Shown here one piece after another: positions 20,397 through 31,890 of a stretch of DNA of 64,000 nt. The position numbers and the translations under genes are program-made. The notes under the pieces were generated by a model. It was not told where the DNA came from, searched no databases, and was given only the letters and a program-made list of their open reading frames with translations. Each line of letters begins with the position of its first letter. Position 1 is the stretch's first letter. The DNA lies in NCBI GenBank assembly GCA_009602735.1, contig WELA01005328.1, positions 600,053-664,052 of the forward strand, given 5' to 3'. This DNA is from Mesotaenium endlicherianum. Its lineage: Eukaryota; Streptophyta; Zygnematophyceae; Zygnematales; Mesotaeniaceae.

Positions 20397-21122
20397 GTTT
20401 ATAAAGTGCATTTTTGAGTTTCATGAAAGTATGTTTCGATTGTTTAGTAGTAAAGAGTGCATTTTTGTGGTCATTTTGATATAAAGTTCATCGAATTTGG
20501 TCAAGTATTGAGAGAGTTACGGATTTTTGAAGTTTAATTAGTTTTGAGGTTGGTTGACGTCTGTCCTTAATTCGCGGTGAGCGCGACTGTTGGATTGACC
20601 GACAGCGTCAAGCGATCTGGCCCGTTAGAATGAACTCGAACCTTCACATAAGTTCGGCTGACGCGGAGTGCCGACTAGGTCGATTTACCTAGAAGTTTCG
20701 ATTTAGCCTAGCGCGTCTAAGATAGAACATTCTGTAATGTCGATGCATGTATGTGGACGTCAATTCGGCCCGACACGTCAGATTGGACTGATCTGGCTTA
20801 CTCACGAATATTCTGGAAGGGACGATTTAACACTTCGGAAAATCCGTAGCTTCCTCTTAGGGAGGAGCACTTAGGCAGAAAATTATAAATAGGCATAACT
20901 TCTTTGTTTCTTATCAATTTTCACTTCCGTAAATTTCTACGGGTTTGTAATGACAAGGCCTTTCATCCTACATCATTTGTGAGCAGTTTCTTGCTACTCA
21001 ACATGTCAAGTAATTTTCCTAAGCTTTGTTAGTGATATGCCGCTGCACTGTTGAGTATTATTGCAACTAGCTTTGTTCCTCGTGAGTCACTACGCTTCCA
21101 CTAGGGCACTTTGCCCCTTTCA
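20384..21122 (+). repeat. B1 3' LTR
   Basis: 739 bp, TGTAAGGTCATAGG...GCCCCTTTCA, preceded by a purine-rich tract GAGGAGGGGGATGA. The same LTR occurs as the solo copy at 26358-27110 and in B2. Nothing else is visible in this interval. Confidence 0.92.
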
Positions 21123-22163
21123 TGCCTTATGACTTTGTGCCCTCTCATAAAAATGGAATTCTTTGAAACTCAAGACTATGGTAGAAGACCTTACTGCGCC
21201 CATTTTGAGACTAACTTTGCAAAATTTCAAAAAGTATAGAAGGACTCATGATTTTCAGAAGTTCCTGCACTGATTTGGAGGAGTCCGCACTCTCTCTGCT
21301 CTCGACGACATACTAGAAATTGGAATGCTCTCAAATTTGGTGCTGTGGTAAACTTATTTGACGCGCTCTATTTGGCACTAAAACTTTTCAATTTGAAGCA
21401 ATTTTGTAGATGCTATGAATTTTTGAATTTGTGGCAGATTTTGGGCTAATTTGTACTATTTTCCTTATGATCAAGTTGTAGGCTAGCCAATAAGGTCACA
21501 CCATCCACGACCTTACCTAGTCTACCTTACATGTGTAGCACCTGACTTGGCGCCTTTGACTAATTCTCTTCACAAATGTGGCACCTTACTTGAACCTGTT
21601 GACTAGTCTGCTCCACATGTGTAAGACCTGTCTCACGCGCCGAGACGTCGCTTTTTCTGTCGGGAGAGTGATTTGAGTTTCAACATACTAGTTGCTTTTA
21701 TTTTAATGTTTTTGAATATTTTTAAAGTAGTATTGTGTGGATTCAAGTGTAAACAGATACTCTAGTGACTTGGTTCATGTCCTTTAAACCTTCTAAGGCA
21801 TTTTCAAAGTTAGAGGACGGACCTAGAAAAACTCCATGTGGCAAAGGTCAAATGTGCCATTTTTAGGTCAAAAGGACATGTGTACATTATTATAAAAAGA
21901 GGTGGCAAGTTTTTGGATGTGTTGGGTGCCAACACCACAACATGCATCTTCCTAGAAATTACTTATGTAGCAAGTGTATAAACAAGAGCTAGAACATAGA
22001 AAGGTATTTCAGAAGCACTCTTGTACTTACGAAATTCCAAAAATATATTAACTTTCAAGAAGCCATCTCTCTTTCAAGAAGCTACCACTTGTGTTCAAAG
22101 ATCCTTGTCTTGAATAGATAAAGTATTATATTTCACTAAGTACTTTATCTATCTGTTTCACTA
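21123..22163 (+). mobile_element. Element C2: 3' end of a family C element
   Basis: Plus-strand fragment. 21123-21668 is homologous to the C1 3' UTR (inverse of about 7099-7740), including the CAAGTCAG repeats at 21510-21634, and has no open frame. 21669-22163 is a family C LTR missing its first few bases (starts TGATTTGAG) and, at the right end, reading CACTAC before A3 sequence. The rest of the element is absent: its left edge is exactly the end of the B1 LTR. Confidence 0.85.
21669..22163 (+). repeat. C2 3' LTR, terminal bases lost
   Basis: Reverse complement of the C1 LTRs over nearly the full length, with slight loss at both tips. The right end abuts ORF3 of A3. Confidence 0.85.
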
Positions 22164-23388
22164 CCCTAGGCATCTCTGCTTCTGCCTGCCCCTGGGTCTC
22201 GTGAGTACCAGCTCCTGATGCTTCTCCTCTGCCTTGTTCTTCTTCCTCATTTTCCTCATCTTCCTCCTCTGAAAGAGTACTGGGTCTCGTCCACTAAGTC
22301 ATCCTGCTCCCTGGTAGACATGGAAAAATCTACTGACCGCCCTTTCTTAGGACGAGCTGGAGGCTGCTTGGCCTTCAGCCTGCTGATATCTATCCGACCT
22401 GCATTCTTCGCCCATTTGACAAAGGCATGCTTCTCCTTAGAGAAATAGTAGTTTCCCCTCCTCTTGTGTTCATAGGTCTCAGCATTCACATTACTCAGGC
22501 ATCCATTAAGCCTGGGGTCCCAAGGGGCAATGTGATGTGGTAGGATGAGGTAGCCGTCCAGCCCATAATGGAAGTCATCTAGGTGGGCTCGGTCACACTC
22601 CTGCTTCCTGTTATTGACGATCATCCACCTCCAATCTGTGGGCTGCTGGTAGTATTGTGGCCCATGCTCAGCCTTTTTTAGCTTACAAGGGAACCAGTGG
22701 GGAGAGAACATCTGCTGCCTTGTTTCCCTGGCCAAGTACTCCCAGCTCCTCCTCTCAACTTCATTGTAGGCTGGTAGTAGTGTCAAGTGAAATATTGCAT
22801 TCTTAAAGCTATCGGGCTGCATGCTGACCATTCTGATGAGTCTCTGATTCCCCACTATGCCAGGCACTGGTTACTGGCTTATCTTCCGAGTCATCTGCAA
22901 GAAACCGTGCCTGCTCTGCTGTATACCCCACCATTTTGGCATAATCCACACCAGTGTGTCTCTCAATGTACCTGTTCAAGGCTTCAGCTCCTTGTCTCTG
23001 TAACATTGTTTTTTGTTCCACCTTGTTGATCTCCTGGGCTGCCAGAAGTGCTTCCTTCAGGTTATCACAGGTTTGGCCACCCACAACAGTATATCTGTAA
23101 GTGGCCAAGCTCTTCTGCTTCTCAGCTTCAGCCTTCTTTCTTCTCTCCTCCTCTGCAGCCCCCGCTTTTTCTTGTTGTTTCTCTCCTTCTCAGCTTTCCT
23201 AAGATTTTCCGCCTCCTGCTCCTTCTTCCTCTTTGCTTCCTATGCCGCCTCTTGTTGTCTGCGGACCCATTCTTGTTCTCTCCTGGTGAAGGACGTTGCC
23301 GCCAGCTCTTTTTGGTATTGCTCCATTGTCCTCCTGGCTTCTTTTGCCTTGCGCTTTCTGTCTTCCTTTTGTGTGGTGGGAGCCGACC
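22164..23388 (-). pseudogene. A3 ORF3, start lost, frames broken, C-terminus missing
   Basis: The CAG|GATG context before ORF3 in A4/A5 reads CAGGTCGG here, so the ATG is gone. The coiled-coil part (about 23110-23388) is interrupted by stops. The conserved domain is split: 23108-22809 (TYRYTVVGGQ, AKMVGYTAEQAR) and 22867-22256 (PGIVGNQRLIRMVSMQPDSF, YNEVERRSWEYLARE, PTDWRWMIV, LPHHIAPWDPRLNG, KHAFVKWAKNAGRIDI). The sequence ends after the acidic segment at C2. It groups with A4/A5, not A1/A2. Confidence 0.8.
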
Positions 23389-23784
23389 TGCACATGTAAC
23401 CAGGGCACAAGTTAGTAGGATCTCGATCTTTGTCACAAAAGTTGCAGGAAGAGAAGTAAGTTTGTATTATTATGGTAGGTTTGTTCTGGTTTACCTTACA
23501 GGGTGGTTACTAGGAGTTAACGGAGCTGTAGTGCGTTGAGAAATAAACGGATGAATGTATGTGCAGGGTGAGTATAGCGATTTGTTGATGTGCTGGTCCC
23601 TTTTCTTATTCTGCCAACTTTGCTTAATATGGACCTGGTTGTCACATCTGTCACTATGCTAACACTTTACTGTCACTAACCGTCCATTTTCTGCACACTA
23701 ATTGTCATTTACTGGCAAATTTCCCCTTCAACTTAAATGGAGACAGGACCTCCCATAACCATCCCATGTTGGCTGAAATGATAA
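23389..23784 (-). other. A3 spacer between pol and ORF3
   Basis: About 400 bp without a convincing gene. It corresponds to the pol-ORF3 spacer of A4 (40349-40615). The acceptor-side sequence TACATGTGCAG is still visible near 23390. Confidence 0.6.
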
Positions 23785-24752
23785 TTAGAGAGGTGCATCA
23801 GCCGCCCCAAGGTGGAACCGTTGCAACGCCCCTTTGGCATTGGTCAATTGGTCCTTAAATTCCGAAGTATCCCCAAAGGCATCGTAACCTTCCATTTGAC
23901 CAGGTATTTCATGACATATTTAGATGATCGACGGACAGAGCGAGCGTCTAAAATCTCATCGACCTCATATTCCTCAAAATCAACATCTTTGACAGCGGGG
24001 ACCGATCCTGGTTGGACAAGTAATCGACCTGTGAACTGTGTGTCACCTTTGATGTATGGTTCCAGGAAGCATACATTAAAGACTAGGTGACCCTTGTATT
24101 CTGCTGACATGTTCAATTTCTAAGCATTCTGACCGACACGGCGCACCATCGAATATGGACCGATCCAAACGGGACAAAGCATTTTCTTGACCACACCAGG
24201 TAGGTACAGGTGTTGAGAATGCAATTTGACCATATCGCCCTTTGAAAATGTCAGTTTTCGACGGTGTTGATTAGCGTATTTTTGTTGAATTTTCTGAGCT
24301 TTGTGCGGATTGTGTTGGACTTCTGACATGGTGTCAGCAAACTCCTGAGTTAACTGAAGAGACACCGGGTTGTCAATCCCCTCAAGGTGAGTTAGAGATC
24401 CCCCTAGCACATCTAAAGGAGACTTGGGGACTCTACCTAGACTCAGTTCAAAAGAAGTCTTTTCCGTTGAAGCATGCACCGCGCTGTTGACCGCACATTG
24501 AATTTGAGGCAACAGGTCATCTCAATTATCTTGTTTTTGGATAATATATGCTCTCAGCACTTTCTGCAGAACTCGGTTAGTTCTCTTAGTCTACCCATCA
24601 GTCTGAGGGTGGTTTGCTGTGTTGAGCAGCTGTTTGACTCCCATTAACCCCATTAAAGCTCGCCAGAACTTAGAGGTGAATTTTGAGTCTCTGTCTGAGA
24701 TAATATTGGAGGGTAGCCCATGTTGGCATACTGCATGGTTGTAGAATTGTCT

Positions 24753-25020
24753 CGCAATTTTGAGTGCAATCACCTTGACAGTGGTGGGGATGAAAATGAC
24801 CATCTTTGTCAGTTTATCCACTACTACCAGGATCGAATCATGCCCATTGGCAGTTCTTCATAGTGTTACCACCCAAGCAGTCCATGAATATTATTTCCCA
24901 GCTTTCGAGTGCAATTACTTTGACAGTTGTGGGGATGAAAATGACCATTTTTGTCAAGTTATCCACTACTACCAATATAGATCATGCCCATTGGCAATTC
25001 TTGGTAGTGTTACCACCAAG
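24753..25020 (-). repeat. Local duplication in A3 integrase core
   Basis: The segment encoding the [18 protein letters not shown] part occurs twice: about 24753-24885 and 24905-25020. Both share GGGGATGAAAATGACCAT and GATCATGCCCATTGGCA-like runs. Other family A copies have one. The duplicate copies differ, so the event is not recent. Confidence 0.8.
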
Positions 25021-26357
25021 TCTAAGATGTTGTTTCCAATCGTCCAGGTGGGATGGGCAGCGGTTGTAATAGCCCCCCGGGTGGGGTGTGTCTAGACATA
25101 TTTTTCTGACACTGATCACAGGACTTGACATATTTTAAGACCTCTTGAGGCAACCCATCCCAATGATAATGTTTTGCCAATTTGCCAACAGTTTTGGCCT
25201 GCCCTAAATGTCCACCCAGTAAACTGTTATGTGCTTGACTCAGTAAGAGTGACCTTAGTTCCAAGTTATTAGGAATGACCAGCTTCAGTCTTTTTGAAGT
25301 GGTTTCAGTCACCAAGACGCCTCCCTTTAGCCTATACCCGAGTGCAGTAGCATGACACACACCATTAGTGGGGCTGGGCTCAAATGTTGGGTCAAAAAAG
25401 GTAGGCTTTCCTAAGTTGTTCCAGGAAGGACTTTTTCACCTTTAGTGAAGTGAGTGCACAAAGGACTTTATCTACAGCATGCTGACTAAAGTTTCTTTCT
25501 TGCAAGTCAGGTCTTCTAAAAAGTGCATCTGCAGGATTCAACTTCCTTGGTTTGTAATTGATCTGGACTTGGAATTGCTCCAGCATCTGGCTTTAGCGGT
25601 TCTCCCTCCTCGAAAGCTTGGACGTCTTCTGAAAGTGAGTCAGAGCTAGATGATCTGTAATCACCTTAAAAGTTTTACCATGTAAGTATTCTCTCCAGTG
25701 TTTGAGTACATGATTGATAGCAAGCAACTCTTTATCATGCACAAAATAGTTAAGTTCAGCTGGGTTGAATTTCATAGACTCATACATCACCGGGTGCCAC
25801 TCCTGCTTCACCTTACCATCCTTTGTGGTTTTGTAGGCAGGCTGCAACAAAGTAGCACCCGTGGCAAAGTCAAAAGCATCAGTAACCACCTGCACAGGTT
25901 TGCTAGGGTCATACACAGCTAAGACTGGGGCGGAACAGAGAGCATCTTTAAAGGTCTGGAAGGCAGCTTGCTGCTCTTCCCCCCAGACATACCCTATGTC
26001 CTTAGTAAGGTCAGTCAATTTACTGGCCTTTGTATGATAATTCTCAATGAATCTCCTGTGGTAATTCACCAATTCAAGGAAGGATCTAACTCTTGAGACA
26101 GACTGTGGTACTGGCCAGTCCATTATGGTCTATACTTTCTGAGAATCCACACTAATGCCTTCCTTACTAACAACGTGGCCCAAGAGTTCAAAATTTTCCT
26201 TAAAGAAATCACACTTTCTCATTTTAGCATATAATTGATTCCTTCTCAAAGTGTCCATGACTGTCTTTAAGTGCTCAGCATGCTGAGCTTCATTTTCAGA
26301 GAAGATTAAAATATTATCCAATAAGACTTGCACAAACTTCTCCAAGTAAGGCTTGAA

Positions 26358-27110
26358 TGTAAGGTCATAGGTTTACAAAGTGCATTTGTGAGTTCCTTAA
26401 AAGTATGTTTTGATTTCATAGAAGTGTAGTGTATTTTTGTGGTCATTTTGATATAAAGTTCATCGAATTTGGTGAAGTATTGAGAGAGTTATGGATTTCC
26501 AGAGTTTAATTAGTTTTGAGGTCGGTTGACGACTGTTCTTAATTCGCGGTGAGCGCGACCGTCGGATTGACCGACAGCGTCGAGCGATCTGGGCCGTTAG
26601 AGTGAATCCGAACCTTCATGTAAGTTCGGCTGACGCGGAGTGCTGACTAGGTCGATTTACCTAGAAGTTTCGATATAGTCTAGCGCGTCTAAGTTAGTAT
26701 ATTCTAGATATTTCGAAGCATGCATGTGGACGTCAAATCAGCCCGACACGTCAGATGAGACTGCTCAGGCTTTCTCACATATATTTTGGAAGGGACGATT
26801 TGACAAACACTTCAGGAAAATCCATTGCTAAGCGGCCCTCCCGCCTAGGGACAAGCGGTTGTTTTATGAAACTATAAATAGGCATAACTTCTTCATTTCT
26901 TATCATTTTTCACTTCTGTAAATTTCTACGGGATTGTAATGACAAGGCCTTTCATTCTATATCATTGTGAGCAGTTTCTCGCTACTGAAAATGTTGAGTG
27001 ATTTTCCTAAGCTTTCTTAGTGATATACCGCTGCACTCTTTAGTATGATTGCAACTAGTTCTCTTCCTCGTGAGTCACTACGTTCCCACTAGGGCACTCT
27101 GCCCCTTTCA
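26358..27110 (+). repeat. Family B solo LTR inside A3 RT
   Basis: 753 bp, TGTAAGGTCATAGG...GCCCCTTTCA, plus orientation, no internal sequence. Flanks TTGAA (26353-26357) and TTATA (27111-27115) match at 3 of 5 positions; removal of the LTR and one flank would leave a sequence matching intact family A RT, so this is a diverged target-site duplication. Formed by recombination between the two LTRs of a former element. Confidence 0.9.
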
Positions 27111-28470
27111 TTATAAATGTCATTCATAGCACCCATGAAGGCTGCAGGAGCATTAGTCAATCCAAATGGCATCACATTTCATTCATAGTGTCCATAACGT
27201 GTGCGGAAGGCAATCTTGTGTTGATCTTCTTCAGCAATTTTAATTTGGTAATACCCACTCTTAAGATCTATCTTACTGAACACTTTAGCACCAGACAGAG
27301 TATCAAGCAAGTCCTCAATTCTGGGTAAAAAGTACTTGTTCTTTATCGTAATTCTGTTAAGATCTCTGTAATCCACACACATTTGCATTCTACCATCCTT
27401 CTTCTTAACAAATAGGGTGGGTGCGCCATAAGATGATTTACTGGGGGAAACATAACCATTGTCCTCCAACACTGCAATCTGTGTTTTCAACTCTTCGCTC
27501 TCCACATAAGACAAGCCATAAGTGCGTTGCCAAGGTGGCTGACTTCCAAGCAATAATTCAATATTATGATCTACATCCCTCTTAAGGGGACGTCTGGGTG
27601 GTATAGTAAAAAATTCAATATACTAAGCAACAATTTTTGCAGCAGTAGGGTGCTCCGGAGGGCTTACCTTTTTCTCAACCACTTATTCAAGTTGAGGAGG
27701 TACCTCTTTTAGCAATTGACAGAACATTCTGTCTTTCTTCTGGTTCCAGCTTTCGATGAACTGCATTGCATTCAGCAATTTGCATCCTCCTGGAAGCCTC
27801 TTCTTTTCCTTCATGTGCCATCCATACAGGACAAGAGAAAGAGCAGTGGTGGGTGCGAAGTTAGTCTGCCTATCACTGGCTCCTCTCACTTTAACTGTAT
27901 CTCTGCTCCAACACACTTCAGCTTGCTATCCGTCAAGCAAGGACCTGCCTAGCACGAGATCATATAAGCCAGTGTTGAGTACCTCAAATGTAAGCGTTTC
28001 AGTTAGAACTGCAATACCAGAACCTAACTGGACCTCAATAGGCTTGGTTATAACTCCTCCCGGGATACTCGAGGCATCTCCAAGGAATATTTTTCTATTC
28101 CCTTGGGTGACAGTAGGCAGCCTTAGCCGCTTAACTAAGTCCTTGTGGATAAAAGTATGTGACGCCCTTCCATCAACAAATGCCCTCACCTTCCTACCTG
28201 CAATCATGCAATGCAGTAGCATTGGGGGGACTGTCTTGTCCTGACTTTCGCATTGTTCTCCTGACTCAGCAAAGAAATGTTGGACATCTGGTGGAACAAG
28301 ATTATTGAGAGTGTGCACTCTCTGGTGATCTATATTGCTGATGGTCTTCTTTATCGGTATGTCAGGCATACATAGTGAATCAAAATCAGCAGGACCCATA
28401 ATACCTGCTACGAGGGCAGCTAGTGACGACTCACTATCTCTAGCATCCTCACAGTCAGTAGACTGGATTA

Positions 28471-29945
28471 CTAACTGTTGCTGTCTTTCAAAGGCTGGTC
28501 TTTTCTCACGACCTTTGGGAGGTGCTTGTTTGGACACTGCTCTCTGAAGTGACCCGTCTCCTGGCAATGGAAGCAAACAGATTTTGCTGAGGCTGGTCTC
28601 GGCTTAGTCGTACCACCACCTCTTCCATAGCCACCTCGAGAGTAGCCACCTCTCCCTCTAGACTGCATAACGTTATACTCATACTCATACTCATCACCAT
28701 GATCGTCCTCAACCTGGTCTCCTTCAATTGCATTGTAGGAACCGTGGGGCTTTTTGACAACCTTAGACACCGAAGCATTACTCTGGCGCTTGTGATTAAA
28801 CTGCTGCTGATCCCAGACATCAGCGTCCTGGATCAAGTCAGCCAGTTTCTCATACTTCTTTTCAGCAAAATGACTTGAGACTTCGATTCCAAGCCATACC
28901 TGAAGTATGCTATCCTATACCGTTCTGGCAAATCTCGCTGCTTCATCATGTTCTCCTGGAACTTTTGAGCAAACTCAGCAATTGAAGTGGTCTGCTTCAG
29001 TGTCAAGGAGATCATTGCATAGATAGCCTTCTCCTGCTGATTGATCACATCAAACTTCTCATGCAGTTTCTCGACAAACTCTACCCAAGTAGGGTCATCG
29101 AGGTGCTGAGTCTTGCGCTCTCCTTTCCAACGTAGCCACCAATCTGCTGCACTACTTTTCAGTAGAGCACCGAAGTGCCTGACCTTCTTGTTATCCTGTA
29201 GTTCTGGGTATTTCTCCAGCCACTGCTCAACATCAGCAAAAAACTTGATCAGGTAATACTTTTTATCTCCCTCAGGACCATAGTCCTGGGGAAGTTTTGG
29301 CTTAGGCTTATTAGACCCTCTACCACCACCTCCAGTGGTATGAGAACCCAGTTGGTCTCTGTATCGCAGCAAAGCCATGATGATCCTATTGTCCTCCTGT
29401 TGGGACTGATACATGCTCGCCATTTGCAATTGCATTTGCAAAAATAATGCTTCCAGATCTACATTCTGAGGTGGGAGCCCAGCAAATGCAGCAGCAACAA
29501 TGGCAGTCACTCGCTGAGTAGTGTCCTCAACATTCCCTCTCGCTCCTGCAGCAGCAATTCTTGTCGCATTCAGCCGGTCACGAATTTGACCTAGAGGCAC
29601 ATTGAGTTGTACAGCAGGAGGTGGGTTCAAAACTTTGGCTCTTTCTGCTTAGAGTTCTTCAACTGTGCGCTCGTCCGTTGGCTGTCCTTCCCTCCTTTCT
29701 GCATCTTCAGCAACTTTTGCTAATCGTTCGGCTTCTAATTTGACTATCTCCTTTTCAGTCTGCTGTGCTGCGACTGCGGCAATAGCAGCTGCCTCATCTG
29801 CAGCCTCTGTAGCTGCGATATCTGCCACTGCTTCAGAATAGGTACGGATTCTCGCTACATGGCTTTTAGCCTGGTTTTTGACATTCTCGTTATGTTGGTT
29901 CTCCATGTCTTGGGAGCTGCTAGTTTGAGACCTTGTCCTTACCAT
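28471..29945 (-). pseudogene. A3 gag with stop and frameshift
   Basis: Start [11 protein letters not shown] at 29945. Stop at about 29649 where A4 has the ELMASRA segment, then 28833-29630 carries the gag domain (WWLRWKGERKTQHLDDPTW), then a frameshift near 28840, and the RG-rich plus knuckle part at 28471-28836 (CFHCQETGHFREQC). At the pol overlap the slippery site reads TTTGAAA (28486-28492) instead of TTTAAAA. Confidence 0.9.
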
Positions 29946-29964
29946 ACAAAGAAGACTGTGATAA

Positions 29965-29978
29965 CTGCTCCGATACCA
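29965..29978 (-). other. A3 primer-binding site
   Basis: Minus strand TGGTATCGGAGCAG, one base from the LTR, identical to A2, A4 and A5. Confidence 0.85.
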
Positions 29979-29979
29979 C

Positions 29980-30693
29980 TGAAATGAATCGACTTACCAA
30001 TAGGCAATTAACAATTAATAGAGATCTTTATATCAGCGAGTAATCTCTATGGTGTTTTCCGTTGACTGATTAAACAGCAAAAGACAACACATTAGCAATG
30101 AATAACACTCGCTAGTGAAATGCAAGTAAACTAGCATCAATATCGCAATCAGTAAATTCATACACAAGCAAGGCTAAAAGACTGTGCGCATCAATGGCTT
30201 CTCGCCTTGGATTCAGATATCTCTCAGTATGCAGTCCTGGAGAGCTGGCCCGAATGCCGAACTCGAGAGCAATGTCTAGCATATGTACATGGAATGAGCT
30301 TACTGTTCAATGGCAAGTGCGATGGCACCTCCTACGCGGGACTTAACCACGTTGGTAGGACCTCGATTAACCAAATCCACCGCCATCTCCCATCATCCCG
30401 AATCGCCACCCATCCCAAGGATGTCATCTGGCCATTCATCTAATATATCATACTTAGATGCATATCTAGGCAGTTCGCTGCTACCGAGTACGGAAGTCAC
30501 CTGGCTATCGAAGAATGTGTCAGCAAGCTGACCTAAGTTGACTTTTTCAGTGTGCTGCTCTCGGGTGAGTCATTTAACCGATAATTATTTAAAGTCCAGC
30601 AGACTGAACGTTGACTAAAGTTCAGCAAACTGAACTTATTTAACTATTATGTTTAAATGAACATTATATTTACCAATATACTGATTCATTACA
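29980..30693 (-). repeat. A3 5' LTR
   Basis: 714 bp; plus-strand ends TGAAATGAATCG...CTGATTCATTACA. More diverged from other family A LTRs than they are from each other. Confidence 0.92.
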
Positions 30694-31149
30694 TATGGGT
30701 ACGTCGAACGTGAGGCGGAGCCTCATGGGGTCGCCATTGTAGCGCCCCAAATCATGCATATCGTTGGCAAAGCAGGCACTGCGTCGGGCATCGAGTATCT
30801 TCGTCAGCTGCGCTGCTTGCTCCGTGGTAAGGGACCCCCTCAGCTTCCATGTAGGGGCTGCTGGAGGCGGTGCCTGCCCTGCACCTGTCGCCTCGTGTGC
30901 TACTGCCGCAGAGCTCTGCCCTCCTGCTGGCGTCGCCTGTCTGCTGGCAGAGAGCGGCTGGCCTGCACCTGCTCCTGTTGGCAATTGTCCTGCGGCTGCC
31001 AGCTGACCTGTAGGAGCTGCAAGCTGGCGTGCTGGAGGAAAAAGAAAGGGGGAGCGATGCAGCTCCCTGGCCCATTGTGCCTCCTCCCTTCGCCGTTCCC
31101 CCCCCAGCGGGCCAGAGTCGGAGTCAGATGCGGGAGGCGGCGGGTACAA
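30694..31149 (-). pseudogene. D1 linker and RT N-terminus
   Basis: A Pro/Ala/Gly-rich stretch is followed by LTTEQAAQLTKILDARRSA, then DLGRYNGDPMRLRLTFDVPI, the segment that precedes the RT fingers in this class of Ty3-like elements. The remainder of RT is not in the window; A3's LTR begins right after VPI. RT identity is inferred from position and resemblance. Confidence 0.6.
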
Positions 31150-31330
31150 GCGTTGAGGAGGGGCCTGCGAGGCGGGCTCTTCCCGCTGGGTGCGCCAGCG
31201 AGTGTCGGGTGGAGGCCGGGTGCCGTCGTCGTCGAAGGAGCTATCGTCGGGCCCGTCCAGGCGGCGAGGGAGCTCGGGATGGCGGTGCCTCCAGGTAGAG
31301 GGGTGTCAAGGCCCGCGTTCGCAAAAGAAG

Positions 31331-31890
31331 TCAAATCAAGACGTTGGCATCATTGGCCTGCCCCAAGAGCTGAACGCAATTGACCTCGGTGATGCCATCC
31401 ACCTGGATCAAATGCGGCGGAAAGCCCATGGCGCGCTCCATCTCCACGGCGCGTGGCCACTCGTACAGGCCAGAGGAAAGGTCGATGATCATGCCGCGGG
31501 CCGCGCCAATGTAGATTGCGCTGTCGTAGCGGCTTACGAATGTGGGCAGGGCACGTGTGACGTCGTCGAGCACCTCACACTGGGCCTGCGATGGATGGGG
31601 CAGAGCTGTAACGCGCTGGGCCAGCCGTGCGACGTCGAGGATGGAGTTGACGTTGCGGGCTTGGCATGGGTGCGTGACTGCCAGGGCCTCCAGCGTGCCT
31701 GGCATGGCCAGGTTGGTGAAGTAGGCGCGCACGCGGTGGGCAAAGGACCTAATATGTGCGGCGTCGATGACGGCCTCGCGCCCGAGGTAGCTGCTGCAGA
31801 GCTCAAAGTCAACGCGGACATTGGCCCGCTCGTCGTCGCGCACCGCCACATTTTCCAAGACCCGCGCGAGTGAATGAGGTGGTGGCAGGA
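31331..31890 (-). pseudogene. D1 cytosine-5 methyltransferase, C-terminal half
   Basis: On the minus strand, motif VI appears as LENVAVRDDERA (from 31858). Motif VIII-like AHRVRAYFTNLA follows, then a short target-recognition region, PTFVS, and a C-terminal block YEWPRAVEMERAMGFPPH that resembles the ExExxMGFP helix of DNMT3-type enzymes, with LLGQANDANV as a motif X equivalent. Upstream in frame the sequence reads ILPPPHSLARV up to the inserted DNA. The N-terminal half with motifs I-IV is at 35003-35402. About 20 residues between the halves are not seen on either side. A methyltransferase transferring methyl from AdoMet to cytosine C5 is the family role; this copy is broken. Confidence 0.82.

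Larger units (their letters stand above)
4814..21122 (+). mobile_element. Element B1: family B chromovirus, 5'-truncated, interrupted by C1
   Basis: The plus-strand content is the end of protease, RT, part of RNase H, the integrase C-terminus, then C1 inserted at 6596-20130, then the chromodomain and a 3' LTR. The 5' LTR, gag and most of protease are missing left of 4814. Protein and LTR match B2 (50239-55863). Target-site duplication CAGGA on each side of C1 proves that the two B1 parts were continuous. Confidence 0.92.
23785..28576 (-). pseudogene. A3 pol, multiply broken
   Basis: Protease at 27926-28576 (DGRAS in place of [20 protein letters not shown]). RT at 27179-27553 ([34 protein letters not shown]), interrupted by the solo LTR, then 26130-26345 with the active site altered to LLDN (VQVLLDNILIFS). 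RNase H at 25593-26123, HHCC finger at 25022-25360 (CDQCQKNMSRH), integrase core at 24591-24821, C-terminus and chromodomain at 23844-24512 (EYEVDEILDARSVRRSSKYV). The frame changes many times. Both catalytic Asp residues of the RT active-site pair are not preserved. Confidence 0.88.
22164..30693 (-). mobile_element. Element A3: decayed family A element with a 5' LTR, 3'-truncated
   Basis: Minus strand order: 5' LTR (29980-30693), PBS, gag, pol, ORF3; the 3' end is lost where C2 starts. A family B solo LTR is inserted in RT. Many stops and frameshifts, and a local duplication in the integrase, make it the oldest-looking family A copy here. Its 5' LTR abuts D1 sequence at 30694, consistent with insertion into D1. 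Confidence 0.92.

Noticed and set aside
30754-31383. Cys/Arg-rich plus-strand ORF of 209 aa
   Set aside because: Product of high GC content opposite the D1 Pro/Ala-rich linker; no motif.
31190-31873. Plus-strand ORF of 227 aa
   Set aside because: It lies antisense to the methyltransferase C-terminal half, which has recognisable motifs on the minus strand.
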